Shown: positions 46,210-55,034 of the stretch, piece by piece | How the letters are laid out: each line of letters starts with the position of its first letter | Position numbering within the stretch: the first letter of the stretch is position 1 | NCBI RefSeq assembly: GCF_010646885.2 | Contig: NZ_CP050700.1 | Location: 6,206,001 to 6,270,000 of the forward strand | Direction of reading: 5' to 3' | Origin: Desulfopila sp. IMCC35008 | GTDB taxonomy: Bacteria > Desulfobacterota > Desulfobulbia > Desulfobulbales > Desulfocapsaceae | DNA length: 64,000 nucleotides | Translations under genes and position numbers: made by a program | The notes under the pieces: generated by a model | Told to the model about the DNA's origin: nothing | Databases searched by the model: none | The model's input: the letters and a program-made list of their open reading frames with translations, nothing else

Positions 46210-46501
46210 TGCAATCTCCTATTATGATATCGTAGATGAAATCAACTAGATGCTGTTTATATCCTGAATTGCATTCACAATCATTCTTGTTCTTAACATC
46301 TGAGCAGGATGTCGAACTCCACATGAATATAGCGTTCCTCGTTAGACTGTCTGCCGAGTATTTACGATTCTCGGCTTTTGCTTTTTTGCCTATCTGCCTC
46401 ACTTGGAGCCATAATGATAGCTAGAAACATTATGGAAGTTAATGGGTGGCTGAAGTGCTATTACAAAATTCCTGCTACAGGATGAGTGGTGACAAGAGTA
46501 T

Positions 46502-46789
46502 TTACTTGAATTTGGATAAAGCTGATTTCACCGCATTGCCAAGCGAGTCGTAAGCATTCTCCAGACCATTTTTAATATCTTCCCAGGCTTCTTCGCTTGC
46601 ATTCTGAACCTCCATTAGTTTAGCGCTAGCCTCTTCTCGCTGCTCTTTCAAAACATCAATCTTCTCATTGTACTTAATTTTCATATCAGCCTCAGCACCA
46701 TCTGCTTTGGCTTCGAGTCTAGCGATATCTGCATTCCATTCATCAAGTTTCGCCTGCATTTTTTTTATGTATGCATTTCTATTGCTCAT
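46502..46789 (-). CDS. Small coiled-coil protein
   Basis: 95 residues from ATG 46789, which is preceded by GGAGAG; the longer frame to 46801 adds four residues ahead of that site. Sequence SNRNAYIKKMQAKLDEWNADIARLEAKADGAEADMKIKYNEKIDVLKEQREEASAKLMEVQNASEEAWEDIKNGLENAYDSLGNAVKSALSKFK: almost entirely heptad-like coiled coil. Similar small coiled-coil proteins in proteobacteria and cyanobacteria are often stress-associated, without known mechanism. It stands near a small lipoprotein and a DUF3096 membrane protein. Confidence 0.75.
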   Translation of the reverse strand: MSNRNAYIKKMQAKLDEWNADIARLEAKADGAEADMKIKYNEKIDVLKEQREEASAKLMEVQNASEEAWEDIKNGLENAYDSLGNAVKSALSKFK

Positions 46790-47011
46790 AATACTCTCCA
46801 TTGATTAAGAGTTCTTGGTATTCAAATTAGCACTCTGAACTGAAATGTTTTTTGGACAGTATTGCCCATTACATAGTGGAAACTCGTTTTTATATCACGA
46901 GTGATTCTGTCAGTAAAAAGTCACTAATACAGGTTAGAGCTATCTATGCTCTGAAACTTTTGTGAAATAACGAATTATACTTAAATTTATCCTCGTTTTT
47001 GTTCCTGCTTA

Positions 47012-47224
47012 TCATTGCTTTGCGTCATTTATCTTTTTGCTGACTTCCTCAGCTGCCTCCTCTACCGCTTCACCAGCTTCCTCTATGGCATCACCTGTGT
47101 TCTCAATTCCTTTATCAATCTTTTCTCCGACTTTTTCTGCCGGACCTTTCTGGTCACATGAGACAACTGTAAGGGACAGACAACCAAAAAGCACAGCAAT
47201 TAAAATCTTCTTTAAAATGGACAT
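47012..47224 (-). CDS. Small lipoprotein with amphipathic Glu/Ala-rich helix
   Basis: 70 residues: signal MSILKKILIAVLFGCLSLTVVSC with Cys23 as lipidation site, then DQKGPAEKVGEKIDKGIENTGDAIEEAGEAVEEAAEEVSKKINDAKQ, an 11-residue-type amphipathic helix resembling LEA-like or apolipoprotein-like repeats. Probably anchored to a membrane facing the periplasm, with a stress or envelope role (inference). Confidence 0.75.
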   Translation of the reverse strand: MSILKKILIAVLFGCLSLTVVSCDQKGPAEKVGEKIDKGIENTGDAIEEAGEAVEEAAEEVSKKINDAKQ

Positions 47225-47265
47225 AATGACCTCTCGAAATGTAGTTGAAGAATTTATATAATATT

Positions 47266-47307
47266 CTAGCCTCTAGCCTCTAGCCTCTAGCCTCTAGCCT
47301 CTAGCCT
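47266..47307. repeat. Six tandem copies of the heptamer CTAGCCT
   Basis: Perfect head-to-tail copies at 47266-47307, between the lipoprotein gene start (47224) and the DUF3096 gene stop (47326) on the minus strand. A copy-number-variable heptamer in this position could alter spacing in the leader of the lipoprotein gene (inference). Confidence 0.9.
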
Positions 47308-47325
47308 CTTGTTTAAGGTAAAGTA

Positions 47326-47472
47326 CTAGAATCCACCTGTACCAAATAATCCGACCAGACCGACAGCAATCAGGTATATGGCAACGATGTAGTTTAACAG
47401 ACGTGGTACCACCAATATGAGAATACCGGCAGCTATTGATAGTACCGGTGTCAAACTTAGATGTATGTTCAT
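47326..47472 (-). CDS. DUF3096-like tiny membrane protein
   Basis: 48 residues: MNIHLSLTPVLSIAAGILILVVPRLLNYIVAIYLIAVGLVGLFGTGGF. Two hydrophobic helices separated by PRLLNY match DUF3096 proteins, which are very short inner-membrane proteins of unknown function found in many Gram-negative bacteria, often beside stress genes. Encoded upstream of the small lipoprotein on the same strand, with the heptamer array between them. Confidence 0.75.
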   Translation of the reverse strand: MNIHLSLTPVLSIAAGILILVVPRLLNYIVAIYLIAVGLVGLFGTGGF

Positions 47473-49219
47473 ATCAATCCTCTGGTTAATTATTTGATTA
47501 GGTTTAATCTTCTTTAAATGTCGCCACAGTATCTTCTAACTTGATTGTAAATTTGTTGTTTCAAACTTTCTTTAGTTCCACTCTGATATACACAAAGTAA
47601 TCTCTACAACTGTGGCAAGGTGTTTTGGTGCTCCTCTGTCATGGAAATTATGCAAACACCAACACTTGCGGTTGGTAGTAGAACATTTTTTGCGTGGTTC
47701 ATGCGACGAGGTTGCGACAGAAGTAGCTCTAGCTAAAATTTTTTTCCTCCCTAAATTTTCGTCGGGCCAGTACCTTAAAGGATATGGAACTACTCTGCAC
47801 GATGCAGTTTAGGGAAATATGACTAAAGAAAGTTCGCTTTATTTTATGCCGATTTGCTTAGGAGTGATAGCTGAAAGGCATAATAAACTGATAAGTAGAA
47901 ATGAATCAGAAAGTGAATGGAGAAATATATTAAAATATCAGTGATATCGAAAAAGTCTTTCACAGATTTGACCATCCTTATAACAATAACACTGATACTA
48001 GTTAAATCAACTTGTCAACATTAGCCGCGGACGAAGTGACGAGATACAGGACTAAAAAATTATCGTTTCTTTTGCAAAAAGGCCTGTTTCAGATAATCAA
48101 ATTATACGAGTGCATTGTCTTTAGAATAGAGTAACCATTCTAAAAATGATGATCAGCTGCATATTGTTCTCATATCACAAAATTAACATTGTCTGTGTTA
48201 TGTAGCGTAAATGTAGATCTTTGTCGTTGCTAAGAAGCAAGCACCCAGGACGATTATTTGCCATCGTTAATGGAGTGGTAGTCGGACAGCTGCCCTGACT
48301 CTAGACTGCGCCCTGTGGTTCATTGCTTTTGGGTTAAAAATAAATAAAAGATGTCCATTGCCAACGACATCCATTTAAGCAAAACCGCAATTTAAAATAG
48401 AAATAGAATAGGGTTATCAATAGTTGCATCCCATTGAGTCTCAATCTACATCGAAGAATATTGCAATTATTGATAATTCTGAAGAACTGAAGTGCGGAGC
48501 GGATTCGAGCTGGAAGGTTGGAGACTATGGGGATCGTATGGGATTTTGGTTTTCCGATAATTGACTCAGACTCACTTTTGCAAAGCGGATATCACGTCAT
48601 TTCCAGTAAGAATTGGCTTTTTTTTCCCTACTCAAGGCGCATTTATCCTGTTTGAGCCGCTGCCGGGGTATCTACAACCAAACAGTAGTATTCAATCAGT
48701 GATTTTTCTGAAGGCTGGCCGTATCTGGATACAGTTTATTTTGACCTTGCCGTTTCCGGCGACAATGTGATCAAGGACGAACAGTACTGGACGGAGTACT
48801 ACGTGGGTGTCAATCAGCATTCAAATTTGACCCACCAACAGCTTCCAACGTTGCCCCATCAAGGATCAATACCTTTCTCTTTAAAAGCTCTCAACCTGTC
48901 AATATAATGAATTTAATAAAAGCAAAAGCGTTCACAGCTCTATGCCTGCAGAGGGGCAATATTCAACGCTGACAAGAGTCCAAATTGGATGCTGATTGAC
49001 AGCAATGGGGCAAAAGGTTCTGGATACCATGTCAACGGATGATCTATCCATTCTGGATCACAACAGAATCTTCAATCTGAAAAAAAAATTTCCACTATAT
49101 TCCAGATCAGTTAAATGACATCCTGCTACATTTTTCTGCTGGTACAAAAGTGATGTACGACTCAGTCAAAGAACTTCATAAAGATCTTGAACAAGCGATT
49201 CAGAAAAGTTTTTAAATAT
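47473..49219. other. 1.7-kb region without intact genes; possible decayed coding DNA
   Basis: Only short, unconvincing open frames. Plus-strand stretches that look protein-like but are broken by stops and frameshifts occur at about 48520-48850 (IVWDFGFPIIDSDSLLQSGYHVISSKNW; later DTVYFDLAVSGDNVIKDEQYWTEYYVGVNQHSN) and 49090-49215 (IPDQLNDILLHFSAGTKVMYDSVKELHKDLEQAIQKSF, ending in TAA at 49213-49215). These may be remnants of one lost gene that I cannot identify. Confidence 0.4.
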
Positions 49220-49220
49220 G

Positions 49221-49258
49221 AAAAAAGGGTGTTTGAAAATCACTCATCAAACACCCTT
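49221..49258 (-). terminator. Terminator of the CstA-type transporter gene
   Basis: 12-bp stem AAGGGTGTTTGA (49225-49236) with TCAAACACCCTT (49247-49258), followed on the minus strand by a run of T (six A at 49221-49226 on the plus strand). It lies about 58 nt past the transporter stop codon. Confidence 0.85.
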
Positions 49259-49315
49259 CACACAGCTTCTATCAACTCAGTCTTGAAACTGAATCAAAAG
49301 CACCTTGTAATCGAG

Positions 49316-50740
49316 TTAGTTACATGCTTGCCAAACTGTACCTTCGATAGGCTTTACTAGCACAACGAAAGCACCTAAAGCTGCAATGGCTGCCCCGACC
49401 CCAATAATTGTAGTAACCGGGCCGGTTATACCAAATCCGAGATTCGATTGAAGGATGAAGGTTACATCAACCGCAGTCATAAATGTTGCTGGCAGAGAAC
49501 AGATCCAGTGGAACTTGTTTTTCTTGGCAAGGTAAATAGCACCAGTCCAGAGCATAAGCATGGAAAGCACCTGGTTGGACCAACCGAAATAGCGGAAGAT
49601 GGTCATGAAGTCGACCATGGTAATGCAGTATGCGAAAATGAAAAGTGGTACCGCAATAATAAGTCTTTTCATCGCCTCTTTCTGCTCAACCTTAAAGATC
49701 TCAGCAATAATAAGTCGAGTAGATCTGAAAGCAGTGTCACCACTGGTGATAGGTAAAATGATAACACCAAGGATAGCAATAATACCACCAACAGGCCCAA
49801 GAAGAGTATTACAGACTAAATTAACAAATGCAGACCAGCCACCGTTACTGAGAACCTCTGAGTATTCTCCTACATTGCCATGAAAGGAAAGACCTACAGT
49901 AACCCAGATAAGAGCGATAATACCTTCCATAATCATGGAACCAAAAAATACTGGGCGCCCATTCTTTTCATTGTTAATACAACGAGCCATAAGAGGAGAC
50001 TGTGTTGCATGAAAACCACTGATAGCACCACAGGAAATGGTGATGAAAAGAAGTGGCCAAATTGGCTTGCCATTTGGTTCTGTATTGGTTGCAAAATCAA
50101 GGTTTGGAAGAATCTCATAACCTTGAAAGATCATACCACCAAGCACACCAACAGTCATAAAGACAAGAAGTGCGCCAAAAAATGGGTAGAGACGACCAAT
50201 CAATTTATCAATAGGTAAGATGGTTGCAACAAAGTAGTAGAGGAAAATACAGCCAAGCAGAAGTTGAACATCAAGCCCGGTCAGTTTGCCTAAGAGCTTT
50301 GCTGGACCAACAATAAATACTACACCCACGAGCATAAGAAGAAGTATAGAGAAAAGACGCATAACCTGGCGCGCAGGCATACCCATCATATCTCCGACCA
50401 GTTCAGGAACAGATTTTCCACCACTGCGAATAGAAAGCATACCACTGAAATAATCGTGTACAGCACCACCTAAAATGCAACCAACAACAACCCATATTAG
50501 AGCAGCGGGGCCATAGAGTGCACCGAGAATAGGCCCAATAATTGGCCCTAAACCAGCAATATTAAGAAGCTGAATAAAAAAGACCTTCCAGGTTGGCATT
50601 GCAATATAGTCAACACCGTCGGCTTTGGTCATACATGGGGTTGTGCGTGCTTCATTGATACCAAATATTTTTTCCACGACAGAACCGTAGACAAAATATC
50701 CGGCAATGAGCATTGCAACACAGGCAAAGAAAAATAGCAT
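49316..50740 (-). CDS. CstA/BtsT-family transporter (short form)
   Basis: 474 residues with about a dozen membrane helices; the short form, compared with about 700 residues for E. coli CstA and BtsT. Conserved blocks: MPTWKVFFIQLLNIAGLGPIIGPILGALYGPAALIWVVVGCILGGAVHDYFSGMLSIRSGGKSVPELVGD, GAISGFHATQSPLMARCINNEKNGRPVFFGSMIMEGIIALIW, LPITSGDTAFRSTRLIIAE. Characterised members carry pyruvate (BtsT) or peptides/pyruvate (CstA). AGGAGA precedes the ATG. The LytS/LytTR pair lies directly upstream, as in the E. coli BtsSR-BtsT pyruvate system, so a pyruvate or related carboxylate is the likely cargo. Confidence 0.9.
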   Translation of the reverse strand: MLFFFACVAMLIAGYFVYGSVVEKIFGINEARTTPCMTKADGVDYIAMPTWKVFFIQLLNIAGLGPIIGPILGALYGPAALIWVVVGCILGGAVHDYFSGMLSIRSGGKSVPELVGDMMGMPARQVMRLFSILLLMLVGVVFIVGPAKLLGKLTGLDVQLLLGCIFLYYFVATILPIDKLIGRLYPFFGALLVFMTVGVLGGMIFQGYEILPNLDFATNTEPNGKPIWPLLFITISCGAISGFHATQSPLMARCINNEKNGRPVFFGSMIMEGIIALIWVTVGLSFHGNVGEYSEVLSNGGWSAFVNLVCNTLLGPVGGIIAILGVIILPITSGDTAFRSTRLIIAEIFKVEQKEAMKRLIIAVPLFIFAYCITMVDFMTIFRYFGWSNQVLSMLMLWTGAIYLAKKNKFHWICSLPATFMTAVDVTFILQSNLGFGITGPVTTIIGVGAAIAALGAFVVLVKPIEGTVWQACN

Positions 50741-50784
50741 CGATCTTCTCCTAAAGTTAAATTTTCAGTTAACCGCTCCCTCTC

Positions 50785-50835
50785 TTTTGAAACGGCTATG
50801 TGAATGTGATTAGGCGAAAATATGCCGTTTCAAAA
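50785..50835. promoter_or_regulatory. Inverted repeat upstream of the transporter gene, candidate LytTR operator
   Basis: TTTTGAAACGGC at 50785-50796 and its exact complement GCCGTTTCAAAA at 50824-50835, separated by 27 nt, 45-95 nt before the transporter ATG. The half-site resembles the short GCCRTTTCA-like elements bound by LytTR regulators (family knowledge), although those are more often direct repeats. Confidence 0.5.
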
Positions 50836-50984
50836 ACAGCTTTGCAACAGGGGAAACCGAGATGTCGATTTTACAAGTTGAACGGTACTGAGGGTGGAAT
50901 GAAATGCACTAAGAAAACAGTTAACAAGGATAATTTCGCTCAGCTGCAGAATTTTCGTTGTTAATGACCTTTCTTAAAACAGGG

Positions 50985-52697
50985 TTAATGGCTTGAATGA
51001 GGGATGTTAAAACAGATCTCGGTTCCTTCAGCTGGGATACTATTAATCTGCATCCTATACTGGGGACCATAGATCTGCTCCAGTCTCTGGTTGGAGTTCT
51101 GCAAGCCAACACCTCCAAGTCCATTTGTGTGTGATTTAACAGAGCAGGGAACAAGAATCGTATCAAGCTTCTCTGGACTCATCCCAAGACCATCATCTTT
51201 GACCATAACAGCTATACAAGCTTCTTGCTGCCTCACGGATAGACTGATATTACCACCATCTTCTTTGTCCTTAATACCGTGTTTGATGGCATTTTCGATC
51301 AGAGGTTGAATAATCAGTGATGGAATAAGCCACTTTTCACAAGCTGGGTCAATATCGATAGATATGTTTATTCTGCTGCCAAAACGAGCCTTCTCAATTG
51401 CGAGATAGCTCTGTATCTGTTCAAGCTCTTCTGCCAGTAGAATAAAGCCTCTACTGGAATCGAGATTTTTCCGCATATAAAAAGAAAGATCCAAAATCAG
51501 CTCCCTTGCTTTGCTGGGCGCAGTCCTGCAAAATGAGGCAATTGTATTTAAAGAGTTAAAAAGAAAATGAGGGTTTATCTGTGCTTGCAAATGTCTAATT
51601 TCTGCGTGGGCAAGCATTCTGTCTTTTAACTGGATATCTTCAAGCTCCAATTGAATGGAAAACAGATCTGTAAGTCCTTTTGCAATGGCAAACTGTATTC
51701 TGTTCAGTTCAAGGTTTTTAGAGCCATACAGCTTAATTGTCCCGATGATAGTATCGCCCTTCTTGAGCGGGACAATTATTGCCGAATAAAATGGACAGTT
51801 CGGATGATTACAGCCGATATGATCCTTACTTTTTGAGAATGCGGCTTGACCAGAAAAGACAACCGCTTTTGTTGAAGACGTTGCTATCGGTCCACCAGCT
51901 AGATGATGATCGGCACCTAAACCAACATGGGCCAATACCGTTTCTTTATCGGTTACTGAGACAGCAGCAACACCAAGCTCGTTCTTAAGAATTGTAGCTG
52001 TAGCAGTCGCTGTTTTCTGGTTTAACCCCTCACGCAAATGCCCTAAGGTTTCTTTTGTAATATCAAATATTTTCTGTGCCTGGGTTGAGAGACTTTTTTC
52101 CCTTAAATCTTTAAATATCTTAATCAGGTGAACAAAGAGTGCAGTTCCCAATGCGTTACCTATGATCATTGGCATTGCAATAATGTTGACCAGAGCAAGC
52201 GCCTCATGAAAGGGTTTTGAGAGAATTAACACAAGCATCATATGTATCATCTCTCCAACGATTGTGATAATGGTCGCAACCCGCCAATCAAGGTGAACTC
52301 TAGGATATTTATTGTGGACATAACCTGCTGCTAAACCTTCAAATAGGGTTGCCAGCGAACAGGCTAACGCGCTGAATCCCCATGGGTCAATCAAGAATCT
52401 ATGGCCACCCGCAATGAGTCCCGCCCCTAAACCAACTATTGGCCCACCAAAAAACCCGGCAGTCACCACCGCCATTGCACGAAGATTGGCAATAGAATTG
52501 AAGATTTCATTGCCACTATAGGTACCAAGAACGCCAAAAAGGCCAAAAAAAGCGATAAGAAAAATACGGTTTTTCAACTTATCCTGACGAAAACTAAACT
52601 CCTGAACTGGAGAAATAGCCAGGATTATAAATGCACCGGCAATCAGAATTGTGACATGCTTGAGCAACATGACAATCAATGAACTACTAAGAATCAT
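50985..52697 (-). CDS. LytS/BtsS-type sensor histidine kinase
   Basis: 570 residues. N-terminal 5TM_5TMR_LYT region about 1-200 (FFGLFGVLGTYSGNEIFNSIANLRAMAVVTAGFFGGPIVGLGAGLIAGGHRFL), a GAF-like domain about 220-350 with a Cys pair (CNHPNCPF), the His_kinase domain with AEIRHLQAQINPHFLFNSLNTIASF (phospho-His in QINPHFLFN), and HATPase (IENAIKHGI, DDGLGMS, GGVGLQNSNQRL). These features define the LytS/YpdA/BtsS group. It starts 11 nt after the response regulator stop; the two form a two-gene unit upstream of the transporter. Confidence 0.93.
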   Translation of the reverse strand: MILSSSLIVMLLKHVTILIAGAFIILAISPVQEFSFRQDKLKNRIFLIAFFGLFGVLGTYSGNEIFNSIANLRAMAVVTAGFFGGPIVGLGAGLIAGGHRFLIDPWGFSALACSLATLFEGLAAGYVHNKYPRVHLDWRVATIITIVGEMIHMMLVLILSKPFHEALALVNIIAMPMIIGNALGTALFVHLIKIFKDLREKSLSTQAQKIFDITKETLGHLREGLNQKTATATATILKNELGVAAVSVTDKETVLAHVGLGADHHLAGGPIATSSTKAVVFSGQAAFSKSKDHIGCNHPNCPFYSAIIVPLKKGDTIIGTIKLYGSKNLELNRIQFAIAKGLTDLFSIQLELEDIQLKDRMLAHAEIRHLQAQINPHFLFNSLNTIASFCRTAPSKARELILDLSFYMRKNLDSSRGFILLAEELEQIQSYLAIEKARFGSRINISIDIDPACEKWLIPSLIIQPLIENAIKHGIKDKEDGGNISLSVRQQEACIAVMVKDDGLGMSPEKLDTILVPCSVKSHTNGLGGVGLQNSNQRLEQIYGPQYRMQINSIPAEGTEICFNIPHSSH

Positions 52698-52708
52698 AAT
52701 CTCTACCC

Positions 52709-53476
52709 TTAAATACCAAGTCGCTGTTTAAATTCTTTGACCCTTAAACGACTCACAGTGAGCTCAGTTTTGCCACTATCCCGTAGAATAAGATTATATT
52801 TACCGTTGTACCAGGGGCTGAATTCCTGAATCCAGTCTAGGTTCACCATAACTCCTCGATGGATTCTAAAAAAAGAGGTTCCTGCGAGTTGTCCCTCCAA
52901 CTTATCCATGGTATTCGCACCATAAAGCGGATTTGACGAATCCATCGAATTGACGAAAATTTTCGCATCGTCATAGTGACAGTAAGCAACCTCATCGAGT
53001 GGAATGAGTTGAATCTTACCGTCTTTCTCAAGAGAGAGTTTATTAATCTTTGCCACAGGCTCCTGCATCTGAGCGAGCAGTAGGTGGAGTTTATCCTGAA
53101 TGGAATTGTTACTGATCGAGTTCTTTATTTTATCAATAGTAAGACCAAGTCGTTTACTTGATAAAGGTTTTAGTATGTAATCAATAGCATTCTTTTCAAA
53201 GGCTTCAACAGCGTAATGATCGTAAGCTGTTGCAAAAATAATCATGGGTAAGTGTGTTCCTTGCTCCAGTTCTGCCACCACCTCAAATCCATTTCTATTA
53301 GGCATCTGAATATCAAGAAAAACCAGATCCGGTTGCAACTCTGCTATTAACTTTAAGGCTTTCGAGGCAGAATTCGCCTCTGCTATGATGTTTATATCTT
53401 CATACGTCGATAATAAAAATCGCAGTTCATCAAGGGCTGGTTGCTCATCGTCAACGATGATCGTTGAAATCTTCAT
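52709..53476 (-). CDS. LytTR-family response regulator (BtsR/YpdB type)
   Basis: 255 residues. Receiver about 1-120 (STIIVDDEQPALDEL, phospho-Asp in LVFLDIQMPNRNG, Lys in YILKPLSSKRL), LytTR DNA-binding domain about 150-255 (KLSLEKDGKIQLIPLDEVAYCHYDDAKIFVNS, FFRIHRGVMVNLDWIQEFSPWYNGKYNLILRDSGKTELTVSRLRVKEFKQRLGI). It probably activates the CstA/BtsT-type gene through sites in the 245-nt gap that holds the inverted repeat 50785-50835. Confidence 0.93.
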   Translation of the reverse strand: MKISTIIVDDEQPALDELRFLLSTYEDINIIAEANSASKALKLIAELQPDLVFLDIQMPNRNGFEVVAELEQGTHLPMIIFATAYDHYAVEAFEKNAIDYILKPLSSKRLGLTIDKIKNSISNNSIQDKLHLLLAQMQEPVAKINKLSLEKDGKIQLIPLDEVAYCHYDDAKIFVNSMDSSNPLYGANTMDKLEGQLAGTSFFRIHRGVMVNLDWIQEFSPWYNGKYNLILRDSGKTELTVSRLRVKEFKQRLGI

Positions 53477-53929
53477 TGAATACTTCGTTTCGTTTTCGTT
53501 GCTCTGCTTTTAAATAACTTTGATGATCAGTGAGTTATTATAAAAAATCTCTACTAATCTTTTTCCGCCATGTAGCCAATCTTTAGTTGTTTTTTATCTT
53601 TGAAGCAATAAGAATTATTCTTTCCCATTAAGCCTAACTTATCTTTTGGTTTACTATGTAAGGCTCCTGAACTAGTTCTCAACCATAGTGGCTTGGGAAC
53701 GAAGACTATTAAAGGTTCTAAATATAGTATGTAAACAGTACCAAAGAGCACCACAAGGTGCCTTATGGAAGTCAGAAATGAGCCGGGCTTTAAATCCGTA
53801 CCTCCAGCAATTGAACTATGCGCTTGATATTGCCAAATCGAAGCTAATGAATTTTGTCACTTGCCATAACTTGAGGTTTTTCCTGTTGCTCTCAAGGGCG
53901 AGGAGTCGTCCCCGCCCTGATACGATCAC
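53477..53929. other. Gap between LytTR operon and integrase remnant
   Basis: About 450 nt. Open frames here (for example 53688 onward on the plus strand, KYQRAPQGALWKSEMSRALNPYLQQLNYALDIAKSKLMNF) match nothing I recognise and run antisense into the integrase remnant. Probably non-coding or debris. Confidence 0.4.
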
Positions 53930-54773
53930 CTACCCATACAGTGTTTCGATCCACCTGATGGCCTCTGTGTCGTTGACTTTGCCGAGATACCTTCTGGGTC
54001 GTGGTGTGGTGAGGTCAGCATGGCGCAGAATGACCTTGCTGACGATCTCTATAGGCGTTCCTGACCGTGAAGCATACGTCGCAGCATGACGCCTGAGATC
54101 GTGAGGTTTCAATTCTACACCAACAAGCTGCCCTGCCTTCTTCACCATTGACCAGGCCTCGACATAAGAAATGGGAAAGATCCGTTCGTTCTGGTTGATG
54201 CCGGTGGCATGGATATACTTACTTAACCTTCCCAGGATTTTTCGTGGAACATAAACCGTCTCTGTTTTTCTCCCACTCTTGGGGTTCTGAATTGCCAGTG
54301 AGCACTCCTGAACATCGTCTGGTGTGAGTTTCAAGACCTCCCCGACCCTCAATGCCTCCCCTGGCCATAAGTTCCAGCATGAGGTGGTTACGCTTGTTTG
54401 TGGTCCGAAAGATAATCTCGTCAACCGTATCCTTGTCAACGATCTGCCACTGAATGGGTGGTGGGCGCTTGAAGATCTTTTTGATGACTGTGGTATTGCA
54501 GGGGTTGGCGAGGGATGGCAGGCCTGTGTTGATACTGAAGTTGTAAAAAGACGAGAGGACGGAGTAGCGATTTCTCTTCGTGGCCTGCTTGTTGTCCTTT
54601 GTCAGGGTCAAAAGGAAATCCAGTACCTCTTCCTGGGATATACCGGCTAGTTCTCGATCGCAGAAACGTGTCGCAAATTTGGAGAGGACAAACTCACTTG
54701 TCTTGACCGTATTTTTTTTCGAGTTGGCCCGGTGATACTGCAGATGGAAATCGACTGCCTGTGAGACTTTCAT
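53930..54773 (-). pseudogene. Tyrosine recombinase/integrase, frameshifted
   Basis: Two overlapping minus-strand frames make one integrase. The N-terminal part (MKVSQAVDFHLQYHRANSKKNTVKTSEFVLSKFATRFCDRELAGISQEEVLDFLLTLTKDNKQATKRNRYSVLSSFYNFSINTGLPSLANPC) is a SAM-like core-binding domain. After a frame change near 54355-54375 the catalytic part continues: RVGEVLKLTPDDV (Arg I), KSGRKTETVYVP (Lys), HDLRRHAATYAS (HxxR), ILRHADL...RRYLGKVND (His, Tyr). An extra PRPR before the tyrosine also looks aberrant. Inactive. About 270-280 residues when repaired. Confidence 0.8.
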
Positions 54774-55034
54774 AATACACCTCCTGCGTTGGGGCTCAGG
54801 GCGTTAGTGCCTTGATCAATTATACCCCATGAGGTGATTCGTATGGACTGCTGGGGGCCTACCTGCACAGGAAGAAACATCTTCACATAAAGCTATTATC
54901 ATCAGTCTTATATTCGCAGGTGAAATCTTTTATCTCAGATTATATGCCATCATTGATGGCAGGTTATAGATTCATGTATTTTATTGGTATGGATATAAAT
55001 TCGAGGAAATTATGAATAGGATAATAGATAATTC

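Noticed and set aside
47612..47812. 66-residue plus-strand frame
   Set aside because: No ribosome site, no recognisable family, and it lies in a region with many stops and no neighbouring operon.
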